Of a DNA stretch of 37,336 nt, positions 22,213 to 29,951 are shown one piece after another. Source of the DNA: Clostridia bacterium (GTDB lineage: Bacteria > Bacillota > Clostridia > Oscillospirales > Acutalibacteraceae); assembly GCA_017428085.1 (NCBI GenBank), contig JAFRRP010000031.1, forward strand, positions 1-37,336. Reading direction: 5' to 3'. A program made the position numbers and the translations under genes. The notes below the pieces were generated by a model, which saw nothing but the letters and a program-made list of their open reading frames with translations, had not been told where the DNA came from and did no database searches. The first letter of the stretch is position 1; each line of letters starts with the position of its first letter.

Positions 22213-22857
22213 ATGGAAATTCTGTTTGAGGACGCGCAGATCGCGGTGGTCGTAAAGCCTGCCGGCATGGCCTCTCAGCAAACGCCGACGGGAAACGACT
22301 GCGTGACGGCCCTGCGGGAACACACCGGCGGGGAAGTTTATCCCGTCCACCGGCTGGATACCGCCGCGCGGGGCGTGATGGTATACGCAAAGACGAAGCG
22401 GTCGGCGGCGTTTTTGTCGAACGAGATCGCCGAAGGGCGCTTTGAGAAAGAATATGAAGCCCTGGTCCACGGCTGCCCGCAGCCGCCCGAAGGCGTCATG
22501 GAGGACTGGCTGTTCAAGGACAAAAACAACAAGTCCTATGTCGTCCAACGGGAGCGCAGGGGCGTCAAAAAGGCGCTGTTGGATTACCGGGTGGAAACGA
22601 CCTTTGAAACGGCAAGATATGGGACGCTGTCGCTGGTTCGCGTTACGCTGCGCACCGGCCGGACGCACCAGATCCGGGTGCAGTTTGCCTCACGGAAATG
22701 GCCGCTGCTGGGCGACGGCAAATACGGCGCGAGGGACAACGCCCCGTTTCTCGGCCTTGCTTCCGTGCGGCTGGCGTTCCGTCACCCCGTAACGGGGGAA
22801 GCAACGGCGTTTGGATGGGAGCCGGGGTTTGCGGAAAAGATGAAAGAGGAAAGATGA
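22213..22857 (+). CDS. RluA-family pseudouridine synthase
   Basis: A 214-residue RNA-modifying enzyme that isomerises uridine to pseudouridine. VVVKPAGMASQ (about 12-22) and the catalytic motif YPVHRLDTAARGVMV with Asp49 are clear, as is RVTLRTGRTHQIRVQFA (about 139-155). It has no S4 domain, so it belongs to the short RluA type. Whether the target is rRNA or tRNA cannot be read. A monocistronic unit with its own promoter; convergent with the c-di-AMP receptor gene. Confidence 0.92.
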   Translation: MEILFEDAQIAVVVKPAGMASQQTPTGNDCVTALREHTGGEVYPVHRLDTAARGVMVYAKTKRSAAFLSNEIAEGRFEKEYEALVHGCPQPPEGVMEDWLFKDKNNKSYVVQRERRGVKKALLDYRVETTFETARYGTLSLVRVTLRTGRTHQIRVQFASRKWPLLGDGKYGARDNAPFLGLASVRLAFRHPVTGEATAFGWEPGFAEKMKEER

Positions 22858-22890
22858 AACGGTTTCCCGATTTTCCTCTTTCCTCATTTT

Positions 22891-23217
22891 TTAATATTTT
22901 TCCATTTCCTCCACGCCCAGCACGAACACCGTCGCGCCGCCGACCGCGACGTCGTGGGCCAGCGCCCCTTCGGCAAAGCCCCGCCCGAGGGATTCGGTGG
23001 TGGCCGCCTGATGGGTGCGGGTATGGGAATACTTCGAGATAATGTCCTTCGCGGTGCCTACGCGGTCGTCCTCGGTGCCGATCAGGAAGGTGGTGTTGCC
23101 CACCATCAGAAAGCCGCCGGTGGTGGACAGCTTGGTGACCACGAAGTTCTCTTTTGTCAGCGCGCTGGCTACCACCGCGCTGTCGTCGTTGTTGACAATG
23201 GCAATCAACAGTTTCAT
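22891..23217 (-). CDS. darA: Cyclic-di-AMP receptor (DarA/PstA, PII-like)
   Basis: 108 residues, full length for the family. It opens with MKLLIAIVNNDD, and the diagnostic TKLSTTGGFLMVGNTTFLIGTEDD covers the ligand-binding loops. The end, VGGATVFVLGVEEMEKY, is also typical. These trimeric, PII-like cytoplasmic proteins bind c-di-AMP; their downstream targets are mostly unknown. AGGAGG precedes the ATG. It follows the DUF1854 gene by 20 bases and is the last gene of an ABC exporter operon, an unusual setting that may hint at a partner. Confidence 0.93.
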   Translation of the reverse strand: MKLLIAIVNNDDSAVVASALTKENFVVTKLSTTGGFLMVGNTTFLIGTEDDRVGTAKDIISKYSHTRTHQAATTESLGRGFAEGALAHDVAVGGATVFVLGVEEMEKY

Positions 23218-23237
23218 CTGATTTTCCTCCTCTTATC

Positions 23238-23726
23238 TTACAGCTTCGGCAGCAGCATCTTCCGGCTGTTTTTGTCCAGCTGACGGTAGTCGGGTATCTC
23301 GTATCGGTTGTCGTTGGCGTCCTTGATGAGCACGCGCCCGTCGTACAGGGGCTTGACCGAAGCGATATGGTTGCGGATCTCAAAGGTGATCACGCCCTTG
23401 TCGGTCTCGGCGGTCCACATCCAGATCTTGAATTTTTCGGTCATCTTCAGGAATTTCGTGATCCGGGGGATCATATAGTATTCGTTCAGCGCGTCCGTCA
23501 GCGCTTTTTGTGAGTCCGGCGTCAGGTTGTCCGCGTTGCGGATCACCGCCACCTGGTCGCCGTTTTCGTCCAGCAGCGCGATGTACCGGTTGGCGCCGGA
23601 CCGGGGGAAGAGCCGGTGAGGCTCCAGACCGGTCTTTTTTTCTTTTGTGTGGTAAAATTCCGCGTCCACAAAGATGCCGTCGTTGGGCGTGATGCGGATC
23701 TCCGGTCCGTCGATATAGGTGATCAT
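23238..23726 (-). CDS. DUF1854 family protein
   Basis: 162 cytoplasmic residues. The core FKIWMWTAETDKGVITFEIRN...RVLIKDANDNRYEIPD (about 97-150) is typical of DUF1854, a family repeatedly found next to ABC exporters, including in cyanophycin-associated clusters of proteobacteria. The function is unknown. The upstream ABC gene ends 15 bases away and darA starts 20 bases downstream, and GGAGG precedes its ATG, so the three are co-transcribed. No cyanophycin synthetase or cyanophycinase is visible here. Confidence 0.82.
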   Translation of the reverse strand: MITYIDGPEIRITPNDGIFVDAEFYHTKEKKTGLEPHRLFPRSGANRYIALLDENGDQVAVIRNADNLTPDSQKALTDALNEYYMIPRITKFLKMTEKFKIWMWTAETDKGVITFEIRNHIASVKPLYDGRVLIKDANDNRYEIPDYRQLDKNSRKMLLPKL

Positions 23727-23741
23727 TGCCGCTCTTCCTCC

Positions 23742-25991
23742 TTACTCAAAATTTTCTTCCGCTTTCTGTTTTTGCAGCTGCTCGCCCATGGACTGGATCT
23801 GCACCAGCTTGTAATACTTGCCCTTTTGGGCCAGCAGCTCCTCCGGGCTGCCGCACTCGATGATCTCGCCCTTGTCCACCACCACGATCTTGTTGGCGTT
23901 GCGCAGCGTGGAAAGCCGGTGCGCGATCATCAGCGTGGTCCTGCCCCGGATCAGCCGTTCGATGGCCTCCTGGATCAGGTGCTCCGTTTCGCTGTCCACC
24001 GCCGCCGTGGCCTCGTCAAAGATCAGGATGGAGGGGTTCTTCATCACCGCCCGGGCGATGGAGACCCGCTGGCGCTCGCCGCCGGAAAGGCCGGTGCCCC
24101 GTTCGCCCAGCAGCGTGTCGTAGCCCTCCGGCAGCCGGGAGATGAACCCGTGGGCGTTGGCGATATCCGCCGCCCGCAGCACCTGTTCCACGTGGGCGTT
24201 GGGGCTGCCGTAGGCGATATTGTTGAACACGGTGTCCTTGAACATCAGCGGCTCCTGCTGCACGAAGCCGATCTGGCTGCGGTAGTAGGCCATGTCGATG
24301 TCGCGGATGTTCTTCCCGTCGATCAGGATCTCGCCCTCATAGTCGTCGTAATAGCGCATGATCAGGTTGATGAGGGTGGATTTGCCGGAACCCGTGGTGC
24401 CCACGATGCCCACGATATCCCCCTGCTCGATGGTCAGATTGATATTGCTGAGGGCTTTTTTGGATTTGTCGAAGGAGAAATTGACGTTCTTCAGCTCGAT
24501 CTTTCCCTCGATGCGCTCCGGCACGTTGCCCCTGCCGAAGTCGTGCTCCGGCTCCGCGTCAAGGATATCGAGGATCTTTTCCGCGCTGGCCAGCGTGTTC
24601 TGGTAGGTGTCGGAGAAGTTGGCGAAAAAGTTGACCGGGTTGTAGAACATGGAGGCGTAGGAGACGAAGCTGACCAGCAGGCCCACGGAGAAGCCCTTTT
24701 CGCCGGAGATGACGAAGGAACCGCCGGAATACCAGATGATCAGCGAGCCGCAGGTGACAAGGAAGGTCATGAACGCCGGGAAGACGCTGGCGATCTTCGC
24801 CACGTGGGAGTCCTCCTTCAGCCATTCGTCGTTGTAGGCGTTGTATTTGTCCACCGCTGCCTTTTCATTGGTAAAGGCCTTGATGACCCGGATGCCGGGG
24901 ATGGTATCGGTCAGCAGCGTGGTGATGGAAGCGCCCCTGCGCCACAGCCGCATGTACCGGGGGCCGATCTTCTTGCCGAAGAACCGGCCGATCAGCGCCA
25001 CAAAGGGGATGGGCGTCAGCGAGAACAGCGTCAGCTTCCAGTTGAGGCAGCACATGATGACGAGGATGCCCACCAGCGTGAAGAACTGCACCACCGCGTC
25101 CTGCGTCACCCGCAGCACGAAGTTCTGGATCATGGCGGTGTCGCCGTTGATGCGGTTGATGACGCTGCCGGTGGAGGTCTTGTCGTAAAAGCTCATGGGC
25201 AGGTTCTGCGCCCGCTCGTAGATGTCCTTTTTCATGCCGATGATGAACCGGTCGCCGGTCATCCGCAGCAGGTAGGTGCGCAGGGCGGAGACGGTATACT
25301 GCAGCACGTACACGCCCAGCAGCGCAAGGATCATGGTGATCAGCGCGCGCCTGTCGCGGTTCGGCAGCACCGTGTCCACCATATAGCCCGTCACGTAGGG
25401 CGGGATCAGCGACATGGCGGTGGTGAAGACGGACAGCAGCATGCACACGGTCAGCCCCTTTTTGTAGGGCTTTGCGTATTGGGCGAATTTACCGATCATC
25501 TTCCCCTTGCCCTTGCAGTTCAGGCACTCCGCGTCGGGGGAGGGGAGCTTGCGCCCGCACTTGGGGCAGAAGGAGCGCTGCTTCAGGAAGGTGTTTTCCA
25601 CCGCCCCCAGCAGCTCGGCGGCGTCTTCCCCGTCGATCAGGCCGTTGATGAAGTCCGCGCCCGCGTCGGCGACGTCGGCGGCGGCAAAGGTGAACCGCGT
25701 CAGCTTCTTCCGTCCGCCCTCGTTCAAGTATACGTCAAAGGTGGCGTTGCCGTACATCCGCTTGACCTTCGCCTCTTTGATCTCATCATAGCCCACCCGC
25801 AAAAAGCCGTTTTCGTGGGCCCCGTCGAAGGCGTACACCGCGTCGGCGGTAAAGCACAGGGCGCTTTCGCCGTATTTCTGGTCCAGCGACAGGTCGCCGA
25901 CCACCATGAACAGCGGCGCGTCGTCGCGGAAGACGTCGTCATACTGCGGTTGGAACCGTTCGGGAAACGGTTTGTTGGAAAAGATTTTCAT
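23742..25991 (-). CDS. ABC exporter (fused membrane and ATPase domains) with N-terminal zinc-ribbon domain
   Basis: 749 residues. An amino-terminal cytoplasmic domain (about 1-140, beta-rich, PH-like in pattern) leads to a zinc ribbon (CPKC at 142-145, CLNC at 156-159). An exporter membrane domain with six helices follows (about 175-470), then an ATPase domain: Walker A GTTGSGKST (about 530-538), LSGGERQRV (about 636-644), ILIFDEAT (about 654-661), and the H-loop in IAHRLST. The frame could extend to 26192, but GGGGTG precedes the ATG at 25991 and the upstream part is repeat-rich. The DUF1854 partner is the usual neighbour of this exporter type. The substrate is unknown. The promoter lies about 150 bases upstream, with a heptamer array in the 5' leader. 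Confidence 0.9.
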   Translation of the reverse strand: MKIFSNKPFPERFQPQYDDVFRDDAPLFMVVGDLSLDQKYGESALCFTADAVYAFDGAHENGFLRVGYDEIKEAKVKRMYGNATFDVYLNEGGRKKLTRFTFAAADVADAGADFINGLIDGEDAAELLGAVENTFLKQRSFCPKCGRKLPSPDAECLNCKGKGKMIGKFAQYAKPYKKGLTVCMLLSVFTTAMSLIPPYVTGYMVDTVLPNRDRRALITMILALLGVYVLQYTVSALRTYLLRMTGDRFIIGMKKDIYERAQNLPMSFYDKTSTGSVINRINGDTAMIQNFVLRVTQDAVVQFFTLVGILVIMCCLNWKLTLFSLTPIPFVALIGRFFGKKIGPRYMRLWRRGASITTLLTDTIPGIRVIKAFTNEKAAVDKYNAYNDEWLKEDSHVAKIASVFPAFMTFLVTCGSLIIWYSGGSFVISGEKGFSVGLLVSFVSYASMFYNPVNFFANFSDTYQNTLASAEKILDILDAEPEHDFGRGNVPERIEGKIELKNVNFSFDKSKKALSNINLTIEQGDIVGIVGTTGSGKSTLINLIMRYYDDYEGEILIDGKNIRDIDMAYYRSQIGFVQQEPLMFKDTVFNNIAYGSPNAHVEQVLRAADIANAHGFISRLPEGYDTLLGERGTGLSGGERQRVSIARAVMKNPSILIFDEATAAVDSETEHLIQEAIERLIRGRTTLMIAHRLSTLRNANKIVVVDKGEIIECGSPEELLAQKGKYYKLVQIQSMGEQLQKQKAEENFE

Positions 25992-26020
25992 ATTATCACC
26001 CCATTCCGGTCGAGATGAAA

Positions 26021-26050
26021 GGTTTGAGGTATCAGGTGTGAGGTTTGAGG
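26021..26050 (+). repeat. Heptamer array E (GGTTTGA)
   Basis: GGTTTGA, GGTATCA, GGTGTGA, GGTTTGA, GG. It lies in the predicted 5' leader of the minus-strand ABC gene, unlike the other arrays, which follow stop codons. Confidence 0.7.
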
Positions 26051-26142
26051 AAGATCGCCGCGGCGGAACAGGTCGTTTCGCGCCGCCTGCCTGTCGCCTC
26101 GTACCCGCGGCGCATCGCGCCGCCCCTCGTTTTTCCGCGCAC

Positions 26143-26171
26143 ATTATAGGCAGGCGGAACGGAGAAGTCAA
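26143..26171 (-). promoter_or_regulatory. Promoter for the ABC/DUF1854/darA operon
   Basis: On the minus strand: TTGACT (26171-26166), a 17-base spacer, TATAAT (26148-26143). Confidence 0.75.
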
Positions 26172-26304
26172 GCAAAAAACGAAAAAAAACAAAGTTTTAC
26201 CATTTGTCGATGATTCACAGATATTATATCGATATTTTGTGCAAAAAAACTGAACTTTGCGCCGATGGCGCCGGAAGAAAAAACGACGATCCGACAGATA
26301 GCAT

Positions 26305-26333
26305 TTGACAATCGTATTCCCGGTATGTATAAT
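26305..26333 (+). promoter_or_regulatory. Promoter for the 26.4-kb membrane protein gene
   Basis: A consensus: TTGACA (26305-26310), a 17-base spacer, TATAAT (26328-26333). Confidence 0.85.
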
Positions 26334-26365
26334 AGCGGTAGAACCGGCGACAGGGAGGATTTGGT

Positions 26366-26902
26366 TTGACTGAAAAGATTTTGCTGCCGTTTTATACCGT
26401 GTTCAGCACGCTGATATACGTCGTTACGCTGGCGGGCATCCTGGCGATCCCGCTGCTGTTCACCACCCAGGCGGAAGCGCCGCTGGATTTCGTGCTGGAG
26501 GACATCTCCGTCGCTCCGGCGGACGCGGCGGACGCGGTGTTTGCCGCATCCGGCAACGCGCCGCAGGGCTGGTACCGGATCGACTACCGCATGAACGTGG
26601 GCAGCGCCAAACTGTCCCCCTACTCCTACACGGTGGAGACCTTCGCCCTGAAGGCCCCCGCGGAATTCAAAAAGGCCGGCGCGTATTTCCTTGCGCTGGA
26701 CGAGCCGCTGTCCTTCGACCGTTCGCAGCGGGACGCCTTTACGCTGTCGCTGTACGTTACCGGTTTCGCGGATGAGGCGGCTGTGAACGAGTTTGCCCGC
26801 ACCGCCGGGTTCGGGACCCGCGGCATCGTGCGCAGTTTTTCCTTCTTTAAGGAGGAGATCGCCATGTTCGCGCCGGGGTTCTTTGTGGAGGAGCTTATTT
26901 AG
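26366..26902 (+). CDS. Membrane-anchored protein of unknown function
   Basis: A TTG start at 26366 sits seven bases behind GGGAGG, and a strong promoter lies upstream, so this is a real gene. The 178 residues have one amino-terminal membrane helix (about 9-32, FSTLIYVVTLAGILAIPLLF) and an exposed region with alternating beta-strand pattern. There are no cysteines or recognised motifs. I cannot assign a family. Its TAG stop is the first three bases of heptamer array C, and a terminator follows. Confidence 0.7.
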   Translation: MTEKILLPFYTVFSTLIYVVTLAGILAIPLLFTTQAEAPLDFVLEDISVAPADAADAVFAASGNAPQGWYRIDYRMNVGSAKLSPYSYTVETFALKAPAEFKKAGAYFLALDEPLSFDRSQRDAFTLSLYVTGFADEAAVNEFARTAGFGTRGIVRSFSFFKEEIAMFAPGFFVEELI

Positions 26903-26976
26903 TCGTTAGTTGTTAGTGGCTAGTGGCTAGTGGCTAGTTGCTAGTGGCTAGTTGCTAGTGGCTGGTGGCTGGTTGT
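26900..26976 (+). repeat. Heptamer array C (TAGTGGC/TAGTTGC)
   Basis: Eleven units: TAGTCGT, TAGTTGT, TAGTGGC three times, TAGTTGC, TAGTGGC, TAGTTGC, TAGTGGC, TGGTGGC, TGGTTGT. The first TAG is the stop codon of the preceding gene. Same heptamer type as array B. Confidence 0.92.
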
Positions 26977-27034
26977 CAGGACTGCATTTTGTTGATTCGC
27001 AAACAGCTTTTTTTGATAGAATGAGGGTAAAAAC

Positions 27035-27070
27035 AGAGGCACGGGAAGCCTTCCGTACCTCTTTCTTTTA
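27035..27070. terminator. Bidirectional terminator between arrays C and C'
   Basis: AGAGGCACGG pairs with CCGTACCTCT (one mismatch); T runs on both strands (CTTTCTTTT on plus, GTTTTT on minus). Confidence 0.75.
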
Positions 27071-27146
27071 TTATTTGCATCAGCCGACCATCAGCCGACC
27101 ATCAGCCGCCAACTGCCGACAACCAGCAGTTCTCCACCAATCGCTT

Positions 27147-27181
27147 ACAACTAGCCACTAGCAACTAGCAACTAGCCACTA
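27147..27181 (-). repeat. Heptamer array C', inverted partner
   Basis: Read on the minus strand: TAGTGGC, TAGTTGC, TAGTTGC, TAGTGGC, TAGTTGT. The first TAG is the stop codon of the methyltransferase. Beyond it, 27079-27118 holds three looser copies of an 11-base motif (CAGCCGACCAT). Confidence 0.9.
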
Positions 27182-28093
27182 ATACTCATTCCTCGGCAAA
27201 AACACCCCGTCCTTCATCCCCTGAACGGTCTTGTCCGTCTCGGCGCGGCGCAGGCGGTCCAGCGCCCACACGCAGTATTGCCGGTTCTTTTCCACCACGG
27301 TAAAACGGCGGCCCAGCTTTTTCGCCACCGCCGCCGCGGTGCCGCTGCCGCCGAAGGGATCGAGGATCAGGTCGTTTTCGTCGCTGCTTGCCAGCACCAG
27401 CTTGGCGTACAGCTTTTCCGGCTTCTGCGTGGGGTGGGCGGTGTTTTCCGCCATGCTCCAGAAGGGCACGGTGATGTCGTCCCAGAAGTTGGAGGGGCAG
27501 GTCAGCCGGTAGCGGCCGTCCGCCGTCTCCTGCCAGTCCTTCGCCTCCCCGTTTTCCCGGTAGGGGGCAAGGACCTTTTTGCGCACCTTCACCGCGTCCA
27601 GATGGAACCGGTAGCCGTCCCCCAACGTGCAGAACCAGATATCCTCCATGGCGTTTTTCCAGTTGCGTTTCGCGCCGCGGCCCTTTTCCCGCTGCCACGT
27701 GATGCGGTTTCTCACCGTAAAATGCCGCTGCAGGACGCTGCCGACGATCAGGCTGCTTTCCCAGTCGCAGCAGACGTACAGCGACGCGCCGGGCTTCATC
27801 AGGCGCCTGACTTCCGTCACCCAGCGTTCGGTGAAGGCTTCGTAGCTGTCCGCGTCGGTTTTTTTGAACGCCTCGCCGCCGAAATCCTTGGTGAGATTGT
27901 AGGGCGGGTCCGCGACGACAAGGTCGAACAACCCCTCCGCCATGCGCGGGGCCAGATCGAAAAAGTCCCCGCACAGCACCCGGTTTTCCACGGCGGCTTC
28001 GTCAAGGGGGCCCTCCGGCACGGCGCACAGTGCCGCCAGCTCCGGCGCGTCCTCCGGCGTGATATGCAGCGTTTTGTTGCGTGGTGAGGGCAT
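27179..28093 (-). CDS. Orphan beta-class DNA adenine-N6 methyltransferase
   Basis: 304 residues. The catalytic motif DPPYN (62-66) comes first and the S-adenosylmethionine motif DPFGGSGT (245-252) last, with HPTQKP (220-225) before it: the motif order of beta-class enzymes. The DPPY form points to N6-adenine. The target-recognition part between about 140 and 215 gives no readable specificity. No restriction endonuclease is next to it, so it is probably solitary (epigenetic or a remnant system). GAAGGAG precedes the ATG; the stop lies in array C'. Confidence 0.87.
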   Translation of the reverse strand: MPSPRNKTLHITPEDAPELAALCAVPEGPLDEAAVENRVLCGDFFDLAPRMAEGLFDLVVADPPYNLTKDFGGEAFKKTDADSYEAFTERWVTEVRRLMKPGASLYVCCDWESSLIVGSVLQRHFTVRNRITWQREKGRGAKRNWKNAMEDIWFCTLGDGYRFHLDAVKVRKKVLAPYRENGEAKDWQETADGRYRLTCPSNFWDDITVPFWSMAENTAHPTQKPEKLYAKLVLASSDENDLILDPFGGSGTAAAVAKKLGRRFTVVEKNRQYCVWALDRLRRAETDKTVQGMKDGVFLPRNEY

Positions 28094-28179
28094 GGACGTC
28101 TCCTTCGCAAATAGTCTGTATTTACTCTATCATTTATTTGCCTTGAAGTAAAGCATTTTAAAATAATTCTTTGATTCAT

Positions 28180-28208
28180 TTGACAAATGTGCCGGAATTG
28201 GGTAGGAT
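28180..28208 (+). promoter_or_regulatory. Promoter for the M3 peptidase gene
   Basis: TTGACA (28180-28185), a 17-base spacer, TAGGAT (28203-28208). Confidence 0.6.
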
Positions 28209-28243
28209 ATAACCGACTGCTATAAAAAAGAGGTATACGAACG

Positions 28244-29947
28244 ATGAAATTTTCCGAAATGCCCTATGCGCGCATCGACTGCGCGGCGGTGAAAGCCGAA
28301 CAGGCGGCGCTGACCGCCGCGCTGACGGCGGCGAAAACCTATGACGAGGCGAAGGCCGTCTTCCTGAAAAAGGACAAGCTGGAACGGCACGTCTCCACGC
28401 TGTACAACCTGGCGTATATCCGCCACTCCATCAACACGAAGGACGAATTTTACGACGCGGAGATCAAGTTCTGGAACGCCGCCCTGCCGGAGCTGGAGGA
28501 AGAAACGCAGCAATGGACGCTGGCGCTGCTGAACAGCCCCTTCCGCGCCGATTTCGCGGAGGAATACGGGGCGATCATCTTCACCAACGCCGAGATCAAG
28601 CTGAAGAGCTTTTCCCCGGAGATCATCCCCGAAATGCAGCAGGAAAGCGACCTGGCGCAGGAGTACGAAAAGCTGCTGGCCTCCGCCCAGATCCCGTTCG
28701 AGGGCGGCGTCTACACGCTGTCGCAGCTTTCGCCCTTCAAGACCGACCCGGACGACGCGCGGCGGCTTGCCGCGTGGCAGGCGGAGGGAAAGTGGTATAT
28801 GGACAACGCCGAGGCGCTGGATACCCTCTACGACAAGCTGACCCATCTGCGGGACGCCATGGGCAAAAAGATGGGCCATCCCGATTACACCCGGTTGGGC
28901 TATTACCGCATGGACCGCAACTGCTACGACGAAACGGACGTGGCGAAATTCCGCGCGGCGGTGGTGAAATACCTGGTGCCGGTGGCGGATTCCATCTACC
29001 GGGCGCAGGCGAAGCGGCTGGGCAAGACCTATCCCTTGAGCTTCGCGGACGCCGCGCTGACCTTCCGTTCCGGCAACGCCCGCCCCTGCGGCACGGCGGA
29101 GCAGATCGTCGCCCACGGCAAAAAGTTCTACGAGGAGCTTTCCGAGGAGACCGGCGTCTTCTTCAACCGCATGATCGACGACGGCCTGATGGACCTGCTT
29201 TCCACCGAGGGCAAAGCCTCCGGCGGGTACTGCACGTCGCTGGACGACTACGAGGTGCCCTTCATCTTCGCCAACTTCAACGGCACCCGCGCCGACGTGG
29301 AGACCGTCACCCACGAGGCGGGCCACGCCTTCGCCTGCTGGTGCAACCGCAGCCGGGTGCCGCTGGAAACGCTGTGGCCCAGCCTGGAATCCTGCGAGGT
29401 CCACTCCATGTCCATGGAGTTCTTCGCGTGGCCGTGGGCGGAGGGCTTCTTTGGCAGCGATACGCGCAAGTTCCTTTACAGCCATCTGGCGGGCTCCATC
29501 ACGTTCATCCCCTACGGGACCATGGTGGACCACTTCCAGCACGAGGTGTTCGCCCGCCCGGAGATGACGCCCGCCGAACGCCACGAGGTGTGGAAGAAGC
29601 TCTCCGCCGTCTATATGCCGTGGATGAAGCTGGACGGCGAGATCCCGTTCTACGGCGACGGGCGCGGCTGGCAGCGCCAGCACCACATCTATTCCAGCCC
29701 GTTCTACTATATCGACTACTGCCTGGCGCAGACCGTGGCGCTGCAGTTCCTCGCGCGTATCCGGAAGGATCAAAAAGCCGCGTGGGAGACCTACCGGAAG
29801 TATACCGGCCTCGGCGGCAGCATGACCTTTACGGAGCTGCTGCAAACCGCCGGGCTGGACAGCCCCTTTGAAGAGAAATGCCTGAAGGACGTGTGCGAGG
29901 CGGCCAAAAAGCTGCTGGACGGCATGGACCTGACGGGGATTGAGTAA
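28244..29947 (+). CDS. M3-family oligoendopeptidase (PepF type)
   Basis: A 567-residue cytoplasmic zinc peptidase that cuts short peptides. The zinc site HEAGHAF (His357, Glu358, His361) is followed about 28 residues later by ESCEVHSMSMEFF, which provides the third ligand. Upstream helices and total length fit the family. AGAGG precedes the ATG. The following oxidoreductase gene starts at or across its stop, so they are co-translated. Confidence 0.92.
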   Translation: MKFSEMPYARIDCAAVKAEQAALTAALTAAKTYDEAKAVFLKKDKLERHVSTLYNLAYIRHSINTKDEFYDAEIKFWNAALPELEEETQQWTLALLNSPFRADFAEEYGAIIFTNAEIKLKSFSPEIIPEMQQESDLAQEYEKLLASAQIPFEGGVYTLSQLSPFKTDPDDARRLAAWQAEGKWYMDNAEALDTLYDKLTHLRDAMGKKMGHPDYTRLGYYRMDRNCYDETDVAKFRAAVVKYLVPVADSIYRAQAKRLGKTYPLSFADAALTFRSGNARPCGTAEQIVAHGKKFYEELSEETGVFFNRMIDDGLMDLLSTEGKASGGYCTSLDDYEVPFIFANFNGTRADVETVTHEAGHAFACWCNRSRVPLETLWPSLESCEVHSMSMEFFAWPWAEGFFGSDTRKFLYSHLAGSITFIPYGTMVDHFQHEVFARPEMTPAERHEVWKKLSAVYMPWMKLDGEIPFYGDGRGWQRQHHIYSSPFYYIDYCLAQTVALQFLARIRKDQKAAWETYRKYTGLGGSMTFTELLQTAGLDSPFEEKCLKDVCEAAKKLLDGMDLTGIE

Positions 29948-29951
29948 AACG

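Noticed and set aside
23616..26018. An 800-residue plus-strand frame opposite the ABC exporter
   Set aside because: An antisense shadow of a well-supported gene, with the same low-complexity translation. The same applies to 2950-4596, 4696-5658, 7335-9071, 15597-17387, 17867-19330, 20137-21579, 28220-30202, 29829-31805 and 33682-35121.
25992..26192. Extended amino end for the ABC exporter
   Set aside because: The extension covers a heptamer array and the promoter region; GGGGTG fits the ATG at 25991.
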